Part shown: piece by piece, positions 7,976 to 16,299 of the stretch | Layout: the number at the start of each line of letters is the position of its first letter | Position numbering within the stretch: position 1 is the first letter of the stretch | From: Achromobacter kerstersii | GTDB lineage: Bacteria > Pseudomonadota > Gammaproteobacteria > Burkholderiales > Burkholderiaceae_B | Assembly (NCBI RefSeq): GCF_902859595.1 | Contig: NZ_CADIJQ010000005.1 | Span: forward strand, 372,001-436,000 | Length of the DNA stretch: 64,000 nucleotides | Direction of reading: 5' to 3' | Translations under genes and position numbers: made by a program | The notes under the pieces: generated by a model | What the model saw: only the letters and a program-made list of their open reading frames with translations | Databases searched by the model: none | What the model was told of the DNA's origin: nothing

Positions 7976-8485
7976 ATGCGCAGCGTGTATCTCGCGGGTT
8001 TCGATGTATTCCTGCCCGATGCCGTGGCGCATGGCCAGCGGCTCAAGGCGCTGTGCGCCACGTACGGGTTTGACGGCTTGTTCCCGTTGGACAACCTGGC
8101 GCCCAAGGACTTGTCGGGTCAGGCGCTGGCGCAATGGATCTATCGTGAAAACGTGGCGTTGATTCGCCGCGCCGACATGGTGATGGCCAACCTGAATCCG
8201 TTTCGCGGCGCCGAGCCCGATTCGGGCACGGCCTTTGAAGTGGGTTACGCCATTGCCTGCGGCAAACCGGTGTGGGGCTACACGAGCCACGCCGGATCGC
8301 TGATCGACCAGGTGGCCGTGGGCGCGGCGGCGGACGATGGCGCGTCGCGCATGGTGGATGCCGAAGGCTACACGGTGGAAGACTTCGGCCTGAACCTGAA
8401 TCTGATGCTGGCGTGCAGCGCCCGCATCGTGGTGGGCAAGGCATCCGATTGCCTGGCCCGCATGGCGCAAGACGCCGCGCGATAG
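7976..8485 (+). CDS. nucleoside 2-deoxyribosyltransferase family protein
   Basis: 169 aa. MRSVYLAGFDVFLPDA at the start and the motif NPFRGAEPDSGTAFEVGYAIACGKPVWGY are the hallmarks of the nucleoside 2-deoxyribosyltransferase family (PF05014): the Asp and Glu of PDSGTAFEVG form the nucleophile and substrate site. The enzyme swaps the base of a deoxynucleoside, or in relatives such as Rcl hydrolyses 5-phosphate nucleosides, serving nucleotide salvage or sanitation. It starts 5 bp after the flavin reductase stop. Its own stop (8483-8485) lies inside a 16-bp tandem repeat shared with the convergent tetR gene. Confidence 0.88.
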   Translation: MRSVYLAGFDVFLPDAVAHGQRLKALCATYGFDGLFPLDNLAPKDLSGQALAQWIYRENVALIRRADMVMANLNPFRGAEPDSGTAFEVGYAIACGKPVWGYTSHAGSLIDQVAVGAAADDGASRMVDAEGYTVEDFGLNLNLMLACSARIVVGKASDCLARMAQDAAR

Positions 8486-8525
8486 ATCAGGCGCGCGTTT
8501 TATCAGGCGTCAATCTGATCAGGCG
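8478..8525. repeat. 16-bp tandem repeat x3 carrying stop codons at convergent gene ends
   Basis: The octamer ATCAGGCG occurs at 8486, 8502 and 8518, exactly 16 bp apart, each ending a 16-bp unit; units at 8478-8493 and 8494-8509 also share their first three bases. Read on the minus strand, each unit begins CGCCTGA. The TGA of the third unit (8519-8521) is the tetR stop, and the other two TGAs follow at +16 and +32, closing the other two frames. The plus-strand stop TAG of the deoxyribosyltransferase also lies in the first unit. Confidence 0.75.
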
Positions 8526-9256
8526 GCAGTTTTGCGGCGCGGTGCTTTCTTCACCGCTGCCGTGGCGCCGCCGGTTTTGGCGGCGGACTTCACGGCTTTC
8601 ACGGCCCTGACCGCCTTCACCGCTTTCTGCGGCGCGGCGCCGCCCGGCGTCGCCAGATACCCCATCACCGCATCGACCACGGCTTGTTCAAGCTGCTTGG
8701 CGTCGAAACCCGCGGGCGGTTCCAGCGCCATCGCGTGCACCAGGGATTCCATGATGCGCAGCACGACGTAGGTCGCCAAGTCCCGGTCTTGTTGCGCGAT
8801 TTCGGCGCGGTGTAATTCCAGCAGGTGCCGCATGCGGCGGTGGATGTCCTGATCCGCCAGGCTGTGTTCGCGCGGCGTATCGAATAACGGGAATTCACGC
8901 TCCAGCACGCGGTGCAGCGCGGGTTCCAGCAGGTGCGCGTGCAGCATGGCCTGAACGATGGCGCCCACGCGCTCTTTCAGCGTGGCGGCGGGGTTGCTGT
9001 TCAGGACGTCGTCAATGACATCCAGCATCTGGTTGTCGTGGCGCTGATGCAGCGCGGCGATCAGTGCGTTCTTGTTCGGAAAGTACTGATACAGGGAGCC
9101 GACGCTCACCCCCGCGGTTTCAGCGATCAGGTTGGTGTTGGTGCCCGCATAGCCGTGCGTGGCCAAAACGCGAGCCGTGGCTTGCAGAATCGTGTCGACG
9201 GTGTGCTGGGACCGGAGTTGGCGCGGTGATTTCCGGGGCTGGGGGATGGCGGTCAT
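8519..9256 (-). CDS. TetR/AcrR family transcriptional regulator with Ala/Lys-rich tail
   Basis: 245 aa DNA-binding repressor. The N-terminal TetR helix-turn-helix is clear: QHTVDTILQATARVLATHGY, then ETAGVSVGSLYQYFPNKNAL (about residues 20-70). The middle is the usual ligand-binding helical domain. The last 35 residues (KAVKAVRAVKAVKSAAKTGG and on) are rich in Ala, Lys and Val and resemble histone-H1-type tails; such a tail is unusual in a TetR protein and may add non-specific DNA binding. It is divergent from an MFS exporter, 150 bp apart, with a dyad in between, so it most likely represses that exporter and itself. Inducer unknown. Confidence 0.92.
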   Translation of the reverse strand: MTAIPQPRKSPRQLRSQHTVDTILQATARVLATHGYAGTNTNLIAETAGVSVGSLYQYFPNKNALIAALHQRHDNQMLDVIDDVLNSNPAATLKERVGAIVQAMLHAHLLEPALHRVLEREFPLFDTPREHSLADQDIHRRMRHLLELHRAEIAQQDRDLATYVVLRIMESLVHAMALEPPAGFDAKQLEQAVVDAVMGYLATPGGAAPQKAVKAVRAVKAVKSAAKTGGATAAVKKAPRRKTAA

Positions 9257-9284
9257 GGATGCGATGAAAGGCGAGTATCAAACC

Positions 9285-9298
9285 TGAGCAATGGCTCA
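9285..9298. promoter_or_regulatory. candidate TetR operator
   Basis: Perfect dyad TGAGC-AATG-GCTCA, 28 bp upstream of the tetR start and 108 bp upstream of the MFS start. Its form (5-bp arms, 4-bp spacer) and place between divergent genes suit a TetR dimer. Sequence-based prediction. Confidence 0.4.
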
Positions 9299-9406
9299 TA
9301 AAATTTGCAGCAGGCAACCCGAGTTGTCACCCGCAAGCGCGGATTATGCCATCGACGAATTCTCCGCGATGGTTTCGGATTGTCATGACCCTTTCAAGGA
9401 TTTTTC

Positions 9407-10606
9407 ATGTCGAACGTTTCGACGGCCGGGGCTATGCCCACGGCCCGTGGACCCGTGCGCTCTGTTTTTGCGCAATTGCTGCCATTGGTCCTGGCAGTGT
9501 TCATCGGATTTTTCATGGTTGGGCTGCCGATGCCGGTGCTGCCTCTGTATGTGGACGGCACGCTGGCGATGGGGGCGGTGGTGGTGGGGGTGGTGGCAGG
9601 CTTGCAGTTCGCCGCCGCCTTGTTGTCGCGCGCCTACGCCGGCGCGCTGGCCGACCGTCGCGGCGCCAAGCGCGCGGTGGTGGCCGGCTTCTTGCTGGGT
9701 TCGGCGGCGGGGCTGCTGTATGCGTTGGCCAATATGTTGTCGGCCCAGCCGCAGGCGGCGCTGACGGTGTTGCTGGCGGGCCGCGCGGTGATGGGCTGCG
9801 CGGAAAGCCTGATCGTCACGGGCGCGCTGAGCTGGGGCGTGGGCCGCGTGGGGCCGCAGAATGCGGGCCGGGTGATGGCGTGGGTGGGCGTGGCGATCTA
9901 TGCGGCGTATGCGCTGGGCGCACCCGCCGGCATGCGGCTGTATGACGCTGCCGGTTTCGGGGGCATTGCGTGGGCGACGGTGTTGATTCCGCTGGCGGCT
10001 TTGGCGCTGGTGTTGCCGCAGACCGGGTCGCCTGCGTTGAACGGGGTGCGCACGCCGTTTTACCGCGTGGTGGGGATGGTGCTGTTGCCGGGTTTGGGCC
10101 TGGCGTTGACGAGCGTGGGCTTTGGCGTGATTACCGCGTTTGTCAGCCTGTTCTTTGCGCAACGCGGCTGGGACGGGGCAGCGTGGATGTTCAGCGCGTT
10201 TGGCGTGGGCTTCATTCTTGCGCGCGTGTTTTTTGCGGGGCTGCCGGACAAGCTGGGCGGCGCACGTGTGGCGCTGGTGTGCGTGGTGATCGAGGCCGTG
10301 GGTCAGTGGCTGATCTGGTCAGGCGCAACGCCGTGGTGGGCGTACGCGGGCGCGTTCTTGACGGGTGCGGGCTATTCGCTGGCGTTCCCGGCATTCGGCG
10401 TAGAGGCCGTGCGGCGCGTGCCGGCGGCAAGCCGTGGCGCGGCGATGGGAGCGTATGTGGCGTTTCTGGATGTGGCCTTGGGCATCAGTGGCCCGGCGGC
10501 GGGTTGGCTTGCCGCGTTGCAGGGGTATGGCGCGGTGTATGCGATGGGCGGCGCGTGCGCGCTGGCCGCGGTGGGGGTGGCGTGGGTGCTTAAGCGTTCA
10601 GCGTAG
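9407..10606 (+). CDS. MFS transporter (YhhS/YfcJ-like drug or metabolite exporter)
   Basis: 399 aa, twelve predicted membrane spans, inner membrane. The first-loop motif RAYAGALADRRGAKRAVVAG (about residues 75-95) is the MFS motif A (GxLADrxGrkr), and the general layout (FMVGLPMPVLPLYVDGTL near the start, AGRAVMGCAESLIVTGALSW in the middle) is like the YhhS/YfcJ group of predicted exporters. The ATG at 9407 follows AAGGA. Divergent from a TetR repressor, which suggests induction by an exported compound. Followed by a long hairpin terminator. Substrate not predictable. Confidence 0.9.
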   Translation: MSNVSTAGAMPTARGPVRSVFAQLLPLVLAVFIGFFMVGLPMPVLPLYVDGTLAMGAVVVGVVAGLQFAAALLSRAYAGALADRRGAKRAVVAGFLLGSAAGLLYALANMLSAQPQAALTVLLAGRAVMGCAESLIVTGALSWGVGRVGPQNAGRVMAWVGVAIYAAYALGAPAGMRLYDAAGFGGIAWATVLIPLAALALVLPQTGSPALNGVRTPFYRVVGMVLLPGLGLALTSVGFGVITAFVSLFFAQRGWDGAAWMFSAFGVGFILARVFFAGLPDKLGGARVALVCVVIEAVGQWLIWSGATPWWAYAGAFLTGAGYSLAFPAFGVEAVRRVPAASRGAAMGAYVAFLDVALGISGPAAGWLAALQGYGAVYAMGGACALAAVGVAWVLKRSA

Positions 10607-10621
10607 TCTCGTTGAGTCACT

Positions 10622-10675
10622 ACGCAGCGGGGCGGCGGTTGGGGTGGTTTCCCGATCGCCGCCCCGCTGCGTTTT
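10622..10675. terminator. long hairpin terminator between MFS gene and ribB
   Basis: 16-nt arms (10622-10637 and 10657-10672) pair perfectly around a 19-nt loop and are followed by TTT on the plus strand. It ends MFS transcription 16 bp after the stop, and because it is symmetric may also act on ribB transcripts arriving on the minus strand. Confidence 0.85.
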
Positions 10676-10691
10676 GGCGCGAAGGTCTCGC

Positions 10692-11405
10692 TTAGACCGT
10701 GGCGGCCATTTCCAGGACTTCGTCGTCGACGGGGGTGGCTTCTCCGTCTTTCAGCTTTTGCAGGTGGTCGGCGAGTTCGGCGATGGTCAGGGCGACCAGG
10801 CCGTGTTGGGCGGCGTAACGTTCGAGAGATGCGCCGCGCATCATGGTGCCGTCGGCGTTCATCAGTTCGCACAGGACGCCGGCGGGACGCAGGCCGGCCA
10901 GCACGGCCAGGTCAACGGAGCCTTCGGTGTGGCCGCGGCGGGTCAGCACGCCGCCGGGTTGGGCGCGCAAGGGGAATACGTGGCCGGGGCTGACGATGTC
11001 TTCGCTTTGTGCCGACGGCGAGATGGCGGCGCGGATGGTGGTGACGCGGTCAACGGCGGATACGCCGGTGCTGACGCCTTCGCGGGCTTCGATGGAGACG
11101 GTGAAGGCGGTGGCGAAGCGGCTTTGGTTGCGCTGGACCATGGGGGGGAGTTCCAGGCGGTCAAGCGTTTCGCCGGGCAGGCACAGGCAGACGATGCCGC
11201 TGCCGTCACGAATCAGCTGAGCCATGACGGGCACGGTGAGCTTGTCGGCGGCGACGATAAGGTCGGCTTCGTTTTCGCGATCGAAATCATCCATGAGGAT
11301 GACGGGGCGGCCCAGGCGCAGGTGATGCAAGGCGCGCTGCAGGCGAGCGGCGAACGGTTGTGAAGCCAGGCTGGGAAGGGACTGCGGGGTATTGAGGTTG
11401 GACAT
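10692..11405 (-). CDS. ribB: 3,4-dihydroxy-2-butanone-4-phosphate synthase
   Basis: 237 aa, the monofunctional RibB length. It converts ribulose 5-phosphate to 3,4-dihydroxy-2-butanone 4-phosphate plus formate, the four-carbon precursor of riboflavin. Diagnostic segments: [20 protein letters not shown] (acidic metal site), [59 protein letters not shown] (His/Thr-Glu site) and [12 protein letters not shown]. No GTP cyclohydrolase II domain is attached. The gene stands alone and is preceded by an FMN riboswitch on the same strand, so FMN represses it; this is the common arrangement for a second, dedicated ribB outside the main rib operon. Confidence 0.96.
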   Translation of the reverse strand: MSNLNTPQSLPSLASQPFAARLQRALHHLRLGRPVILMDDFDRENEADLIVAADKLTVPVMAQLIRDGSGIVCLCLPGETLDRLELPPMVQRNQSRFATAFTVSIEAREGVSTGVSAVDRVTTIRAAISPSAQSEDIVSPGHVFPLRAQPGGVLTRRGHTEGSVDLAVLAGLRPAGVLCELMNADGTMMRGASLERYAAQHGLVALTIAELADHLQKLKDGEATPVDDEVLEMAATV

Positions 11406-11525
11406 TGTTGAAACGCTCTCGCAAATTTAAGGGGGCGAAAAACGTTTCAGGGCTAATCGACAGCCGAACGCAATACGGCTTGCCAGGCGCGTGTGGCGCC
11501 CGGGTGACCGGCGTTGTGTCGGCAC

Positions 11526-11670
11526 ATCTTCTCTCATCCGGACTATGACCGTCGGCTCTGGCATTTCACCAGATCTGCTGACCCCGATGTCCGAAGACGC
11601 CGGGCGCTCGCGGGCTCACCACATTGCATGGCATACCGCCGGTGGGGAATTGCACCCCGCCCTGAAGACG
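11526..11670 (-). promoter_or_regulatory. FMN riboswitch (RFN element)
   Basis: On the minus strand the region shows the conserved RFN order: CTTCAGGGCGGGGTGCAATT, then CCCCACCGGCGGT, a variable arm, AGCCCGCGAGCGCC, then GGTGAAATGCCAGAGCCGAC, GGTCATAGTCCGGATGAGAG and AAGATG. All landmark sequences of the six-helix FMN aptamer are present. It ends about 120 nt before the ribB start. FMN binding would reduce ribB expression; in proteobacteria this is often by hiding the ribosome-binding site rather than by termination, and I see no obvious U-run terminator in the gap. Confidence 0.96.
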
Positions 11671-11699
11671 TACTGCATGTCGTGTTAACGACTTTGCGG

Positions 11700-12159
11700 A
11701 TTGTACGCCTGTCTGGGGTTGTGGTTGGAATGGGCGTTATGTGGGTGGGGTTTTGTTTTTGGGTGGCTTGGTTTTGGGGACGGGCTATGGGTTCTTTTGA
11801 CGTCAGGCGTGTGGGCGGGCCGGGGTGCGCGGGGCAACGATTGCGGTCCGGAGCCTTCGCTCCGGACTGCCCCCTTGTCATCTTCGTCACCCGCCGTTGG
11901 CGGGTTCCTTCAGATTCCCTCGGGCTTATCGACGCCCCGCGCACCCCGGCCCGCCCACACGCCTGACTGCGCTGCGGGGAACATTACGGGTGCTGGGGCG
12001 GGTGGTTTGCTTGGCCTTTTGCTGCCAGGCGGTTTGGTGGGGGAAGATCTTGCGGGGTCGCCAAAGCCGGTCGCGCGGGCGACCTTTTTTGGCTTTGGGG
12101 TGTCTTGCGGTTTGTGATGACGCTGCGCGCGGCGGCGCGTCGCTTCGCTCGCGGGCTTT
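11700..12159. other. 460-bp gene-free region with hairpins
   Basis: No gene supported: open frames here are low-complexity or repeat-like. Visible structure: a perfect 9-bp hairpin GTCCGGAGC-CTTC-GCTCCGGAC near 11848-11869, a CCCGCC-GTT-GGCGGG hairpin just after, and a larger dyad at 12061-12098 (CCAAAGCC, GGTCGC-GCGG-GCGACC, T6, GGCTTTGG) that resembles a plus-strand terminator although no plus-strand gene ends here. The GT-rich stretch at 11701-11800 is odd in base use. I suspect a dispersed intergenic element but cannot test copy number. Confidence 0.5.
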
Positions 12160-12813
12160 TTAGGCTTTGGCGGGGGGCGTTTTGGCTTCTGCTTCTGCTT
12201 TCGCGCTTGTTTTCGCGGGTGCTTTCACTTCGGCTGCCTTTGTCGCTTTTGTCGCTTTATCTGCTTTTGCTGTTTTTGTTTCTTTTGCTGCTTCTGTTGC
12301 CTTCGCTTCTGCTTCGGCCGGGGCTTCTTTTTTCGTCTTCTTTTTGGGCAGGGCCAACATCGTGCCGCGGCACGGCGGGGTGCCGCAGAGGCAGCGGTAG
12401 CCTTCCTTCAGCGCCTTCGTGATGCGGCCGTCCAGGACCAGGCCGTAGTCGTACGACAGTTCAGTGCCGCGCGGGATGTCTTGCAGGGCGACGATGTAGA
12501 CGCGCTTGCCGTGCTTGCCTTCCTGCGCCTCGCAGTTGGGTTCGCAGGAATGGTTGATCCAGCGCGCGTCATTGCCGTTGTCGCCGCCGTCGATCACGCG
12601 GCCGGAGCTGAGCGCGAAGAAGAAGGTGTGGAAGGGGTCGTCCGGGTTGGTGGGGTGGCGGCGGTCGGCTTCTTTGGCGCTGATGCGTTCGCCGCCGTAC
12701 TCGATGATGCGCGTGCCGGCGGGGATCTTGCGGGCGGCGAAGACGCCGGTGCCGTGAAGCTTGGAGCGGCGCACGACGTGCCAGGGCTTGATCGGGGTGG
12801 CTTCGGTGGTCAT
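12160..12813 (-). CDS. SET-domain protein-lysine methyltransferase with histone-H1-like tail
   Basis: 217 aa. Residues about 12-150 form a complete SET domain: VVRRSKLHGTGVFAARKIPAGTRIIEYGGE, the NHSC motif of the S-adenosylmethionine site (87-90), ELSYDYG (118-124, catalytic Tyr), and a post-SET cysteine cluster C141, C143, C148 that with C90 could bind zinc. It should transfer methyl groups from SAM to a lysine of a protein. Residues 157-217 are a K/A/T/E-rich tail (KKKTKKEAPAEAEAKATEAA and on), like bacterial histone-H1 homologues. Such a tail could anchor it to DNA, or be its own substrate. Similar SET proteins are scattered in bacteria with mostly unknown targets. No operon partner. Confidence 0.9.
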   Translation of the reverse strand: MTTEATPIKPWHVVRRSKLHGTGVFAARKIPAGTRIIEYGGERISAKEADRRHPTNPDDPFHTFFFALSSGRVIDGGDNGNDARWINHSCEPNCEAQEGKHGKRVYIVALQDIPRGTELSYDYGLVLDGRITKALKEGYRCLCGTPPCRGTMLALPKKKTKKEAPAEAEAKATEAAKETKTAKADKATKATKAAEVKAPAKTSAKAEAEAKTPPAKA

Positions 12814-12940
12814 GGAGGCGTGTGGGAGGCGGGTTTAGTCGATAAGAAGGCGAACAGACGAAACAGAATTATATCGACGCGTCTTTGACAGGATGACAGG
12901 CGTATAGTGAGCGCCGCCTTGTTCCTCGTTGATATTTATC

Positions 12941-13861
12941 ATGATCGTCCGTCCGCGTCCCTCTGCGCTGGCTTTGTTCTTTGTGTTGCGGGGCTCCATC
13001 ATCCCGCGCATTCTCGCCAGGCTCATCGTCATTACGTTGTTGTCCTGTGTGGTGGTGTGGATGTATCACCGCCAGCTGTTTTCGCCCGCGCATCTGACGG
13101 CGGTGCCGTTTTCGCTGTTCGGGCTGGCGCTGTCGGTCTTCATGGGCTTTCGCAATAACGTCTGCTATGACCGCTGGTGGGAAGCTCGCAAGCAATGGGG
13201 CGATCTGATTGTGCAGGCGCGCAGTCTGGCGCGTGAAAGTGCGGTGCTGTTGGCGGCGAGCACGGCGAATCCGGTGCAGGAACGGCTGGTGCGGCGGTGT
13301 ATCGGTTTTGGATATGGATTGGCGGCGCGCTTGCGCGGTCAGGATATGGTGGACGCCGTGCGCCCGTGGGTGCAGCAGGATGAGCTGGATACGTTGGCCG
13401 GGGTTCGCAATGTGCCGGATGCCCTGCTGATGGCGATTAACCGCGATCTGGCGGCGTGTTTGCGGCGCGGTGAGTTGAGCGACATCCTTTATCAGGGGCT
13501 GACCCAGCGCGTGGCGCAGTGCGCGGCGATTCAGGCGGCCTGTGAACGCATCAAGTTCACGCCTTGTCCGTTCGCGTATTCGCTGCTGCTGCATCGCACG
13601 GCATGGCTGTTCTGTCTGCTGCTGCCGTTCGGGCTGGTGGGTACGCTGGAGTATTTGACGCCGGTGGCGGTCATCATCATTGCGTATACGTTCTTCGGGC
13701 TGGACGCGTTGGGCGACGAGCTTGAAGACCCCTTCGGTCTGGAAGAGAACGACCTGCCGTTGTCGGCGTTGGCGCGGGTGATCGAGATTGATCTGCTGGA
13801 AGGTCTGGGCGTGCGTCCGTTGCCCGATGCGGTGGTGCCCGAGGATTACGTGTTGCGTTAA
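12941..13861 (+). CDS. bestrophin family chloride-channel-like membrane protein
   Basis: 306 aa from the ATG at 12941. The pattern IVRPRPSALALFFVLRGSII, SLFGLALSVFMGFRNNVCYDRWWEARKQWGDLIVQARSLAR and the C-terminal FFGLDALGDELEDPFGLEENDLPL is diagnostic for the bestrophin/UPF0187 family: four membrane helices, a conserved RWWEAR after helix 2, and the acidic EDPFG loop. Bacterial members (e.g. KpBest) form pentameric channels in the inner membrane, some cation-selective. It stands alone between the SET gene (divergent) and lrp (convergent). Physiological ion unknown. Confidence 0.93.
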   Translation: MIVRPRPSALALFFVLRGSIIPRILARLIVITLLSCVVVWMYHRQLFSPAHLTAVPFSLFGLALSVFMGFRNNVCYDRWWEARKQWGDLIVQARSLARESAVLLAASTANPVQERLVRRCIGFGYGLAARLRGQDMVDAVRPWVQQDELDTLAGVRNVPDALLMAINRDLAACLRRGELSDILYQGLTQRVAQCAAIQAACERIKFTPCPFAYSLLLHRTAWLFCLLLPFGLVGTLEYLTPVAVIIIAYTFFGLDALGDELEDPFGLEENDLPLSALARVIEIDLLEGLGVRPLPDAVVPEDYVLR

Positions 13862-13900
13862 ATGAGGGGAGCGCAGGCATCTTCACCTTCCCCCTCCCCT

Positions 13901-14371
13901 TTAGCCTGCCGGACCCGTCAGCGGCAGCATGGTTTCCTTCAGGCGGCGCAGCACGAAGCAGGATTTGCTGTGGCGGATGCCGGGAATGCGGTAGAGCTGT
14001 TCGCGCAGCAGGCGTTCGTAGTCGCGGGTGTCGCGCACGGCGATGCGGATGTAATAGTCGTAGTCGCCCGACACCAGGAACGCTTCCAACACTTCAGGAA
14101 TGGCCGCTAGCGCGCGGCCGAATTCATAGAGCGTTTCTTCGCTGTGGCTCTCGAGCGTGACGTGCACGATCACCGTGTCCATGAAGCCGAGGCTGGCCGG
14201 GTCGATGTCCACGGTGTAGCCGCGGATCACCCCGGCGCTTTCCATTCGTTTGATGCGGTTCCAGCAGGGCGTGGATGACAATCCCACGGCCGCGCCGATG
14301 TCGTTCAGGCTGGCGCGCGCGTTCTCTTGCAGCACCTTCAGAATGGCCAGATCAAACTTGTCCAGGTTCAT
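13901..14371 (-). CDS. Lrp/AsnC family transcriptional regulator
   Basis: 156 aa, usual Lrp length, from the ATG at 14371 with a GGAGG box about 12 nt upstream. Residues 1-60 are the winged helix-turn-helix (LDKFDLAILKVLQENARASLNDIGAAVGLSSTPCWNRIKRMESAGVIRGY) and residues about 65-150 the RAM ligand/oligomerisation domain (VSGDYDYYIRIAVRDTRDYERLL). The stretch is open much further upstream in the same frame only because it runs antisense to the acetolactate synthase gene. It is divergent from that gene with 102 bp between, containing two phased direct repeats, so it probably senses an amino acid and controls acetolactate synthase and itself. Confidence 0.94.
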   Translation of the reverse strand: MNLDKFDLAILKVLQENARASLNDIGAAVGLSSTPCWNRIKRMESAGVIRGYTVDIDPASLGFMDTVIVHVTLESHSEETLYEFGRALAAIPEVLEAFLVSGDYDYYIRIAVRDTRDYERLLREQLYRIPGIRHSKSCFVLRRLKETMLPLTGPAG

Positions 14372-14392
14372 TTTCTTTGATTCCTCCAAATC

Positions 14393-14451
14393 GAAGATAA
14401 ATTTACTCCGATCCGTCGGTATTCGTGGAAAAGAAGATAAAAATTCTCCGA
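14393..14451. promoter_or_regulatory. phased direct repeats between lrp and acetolactate synthase genes
   Basis: Two 19-bp copies beginning GAAGATAA and ending CTCCGA (14393-14411 and 14433-14451) lie exactly 40 bp apart, close to four DNA helical turns, in an AT-rich patch. ATTCGT / ACGAAT arms flank the second copy. Same-face spaced sites suit Lrp-type octamers that wrap DNA. Prediction from sequence. Confidence 0.5.
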
Positions 14452-14473
14452 GCCTACGAATAAGATAGATAGC

Positions 14474-16291
14474 ATGAACGATCGCCTGCACCCCACCGCC
14501 GCCGCCGCGCTTGCCGCCACTGATCGCCCCGTTGAAAACGGGGCGAAAATTCTGCTCGATACGCTGATTGCGCACGGTGTCGACACCGTGTTCGGGTATC
14601 CCGGGGGCGCCGTGTTGCCGCTCTACGACGCGCTGTACGCCGAGCCGCGCTTGCGCCATGTGCTGGTGCGCCATGAGCAGGCCGCCGTGCATGCCGCGGA
14701 AGGCTATGCCCGCACCACGGGCCGCACGGGTGTGGTGTTTGTGACGTCTGGCCCCGGCATGGCCAACACCACGTCGGGTCTGTTGGACGCCATGTGCGAT
14801 TCGATTCCGGTGCTGTGCATCAGCGGCCAGGTCGCCACCGCCGCCATCGGCACCGACGCTTTCCAGGAATGTGACGCCATCGGCATCTCGCGTTCCGTGA
14901 CCAAGTGGAATACCCAGATCCGCGCCGTGGATGATGTGGGCAACGTGGTGTCGCGAGCGTTCGAGCTGACCCGCCAGGGCCGCCCCGGCCCCGTGCTGGT
15001 GGATTTCCCGAAAGACGTGCAGTTGGCTGTGCCGCGCGATGCGGATGATGATGGCATGGGCCTGCCTTCGCAGCAGAAGCTGGCCGCGCTGCGTGCGCGC
15101 CGTCAGGCAGGCAAGCTGGCGCCGAAGTTGCCGCAGTCGGCCGTGCGCCGCGCTGCCGCGTTGATCGCCCAGGCCAAGCGCCCTATTTTCTATGGCGGCG
15201 GCGGGCTGGTGAACGCCGGCCCCGAGGCCTGCGAGGCCTTCACTGACCTGGTCCGCCACACCGGCGCGCCGTGCACGTTGACGCTGATGGGGCTGGGCGC
15301 GTTCCCGGCGTCTGATGCGCAATTCGTCGGCATGCTGGGCATGCACGGCACGGTCGAGGCCAATCTGGCCATGCACAACGCCGACCTGGTGGTGTGCATT
15401 GGCGCGCGCTTTGACGACCGCATCACCGGCAAGCTGTCGGAGTTTTGCCCGCATGCGCGCAAGATCCATATCGACATCGATCCGGCGTCGATCAACAAGG
15501 TGGTGCGCGTGGACGTGGCGCTGGTGGGCGACTGCCTGCCGCTGGTGCGCGCGCTGCGCGCCGAGCTTGGCGATGCGCCGATGGACGCGGCGCGGCTGGC
15601 GCCGTGGTTCCAGCGTATCGACACGTGGCGCCGTCAGGACTGCCTGGGCTTCACGCCCGCGGCCGACGCGATCTTGCCGCAACACCTGATGTCGAGCCTG
15701 AACACCGCGCTGACTGATCGCGATGCCATCGTCTCGACCGACGTGGGCCAGCATCAGATGTGGGCCGCGCAGTATCTGCGTTTCGACAAGCCGCATCGCT
15801 GGTTGACGTCGGGCGGTGCGGGCACGATGGGTTACGGCGTGCCGGCCGCGATTGGCGCGCAGGTGGCGCATCCGGACAAGACGGTGGTGTGCGTCAGCGG
15901 CGATGCGTCGGTGCTGATGAACATCCAGGAATTGTCCACCGCCATGCAACACCAGACGCCTGTGAAGGTCGTGTTGTGCAACAACGGCTACATGGGCATG
16001 GTGCGCCAATGGCAGGAACTGATCCACGGCGGCCGCTACAGCCACAGCTACAACGCGTCATTGCCCGACTTCGTGGCGCTGGCGCGTGCGTTCGGCTGGG
16101 GCGCGGCGCGGGTGGATGACCCGGCGAAGCTGGATGCCGCCTTGGCCGAATGCCTGGCGCATGACGGGCCGTATTTCCTGGACGTGGCGGTGACGGCGCA
16201 GGAAAACTGCTTCCCGATGATGCCGGCCGGGCACGGGCATCAGAAGATGATGCTGGCCGAAGGCGTCTGGTATCAGGACGAGACGACCTGA
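14474..16291 (+). CDS. ilvB: acetolactate synthase, large (catalytic) subunit
   Basis: 605 aa, ThDP- and FAD-dependent, joining two pyruvates to acetolactate (or pyruvate and 2-oxobutyrate) for valine, leucine and isoleucine. N-terminal ThDP pyrimidine domain has [15 protein letters not shown] and the essential Glu in [15 protein letters not shown] (E68); central FAD/transhydrogenase-like domain follows; the C-terminal pyrophosphate domain holds [18 protein letters not shown] with [13 protein letters not shown]. No small regulatory (ACT) subunit gene is adjacent, unlike the usual ilvBN/ilvIH pair, so it may borrow the subunit of another locus or work unregulated. Divergent from an Lrp regulator, which likely controls it. 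The N-terminal 20 residues exceed many homologues. Confidence 0.92.
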   Translation: MNDRLHPTAAAALAATDRPVENGAKILLDTLIAHGVDTVFGYPGGAVLPLYDALYAEPRLRHVLVRHEQAAVHAAEGYARTTGRTGVVFVTSGPGMANTTSGLLDAMCDSIPVLCISGQVATAAIGTDAFQECDAIGISRSVTKWNTQIRAVDDVGNVVSRAFELTRQGRPGPVLVDFPKDVQLAVPRDADDDGMGLPSQQKLAALRARRQAGKLAPKLPQSAVRRAAALIAQAKRPIFYGGGGLVNAGPEACEAFTDLVRHTGAPCTLTLMGLGAFPASDAQFVGMLGMHGTVEANLAMHNADLVVCIGARFDDRITGKLSEFCPHARKIHIDIDPASINKVVRVDVALVGDCLPLVRALRAELGDAPMDAARLAPWFQRIDTWRRQDCLGFTPAADAILPQHLMSSLNTALTDRDAIVSTDVGQHQMWAAQYLRFDKPHRWLTSGGAGTMGYGVPAAIGAQVAHPDKTVVCVSGDASVLMNIQELSTAMQHQTPVKVVLCNNGYMGMVRQWQELIHGGRYSHSYNASLPDFVALARAFGWGAARVDDPAKLDAALAECLAHDGPYFLDVAVTAQENCFPMMPAGHGHQKMMLAEGVWYQDETT

Positions 16292-16299
16292 TTCGGCCT

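Noticed and set aside
12061-12098. Terminator for the SET gene
   Set aside because: The T-run is on the plus strand, while the SET gene is on the minus strand; orientation does not fit, so it is only noted as a dyad.
11701-12117. Plus-strand open frames in the gene-free region beside ribB
   Set aside because: Low-complexity G/L/W-rich start, no ribosome-binding site, no family; overlapping hairpins instead suggest non-coding sequence.
13901-16045. A 714-codon minus-strand open frame opposite the acetolactate synthase gene
   Set aside because: Only its last 156 codons are a real gene (Lrp regulator). The rest is His/Arg/Gln-rich antisense sequence, a usual effect of GC-rich codon use.
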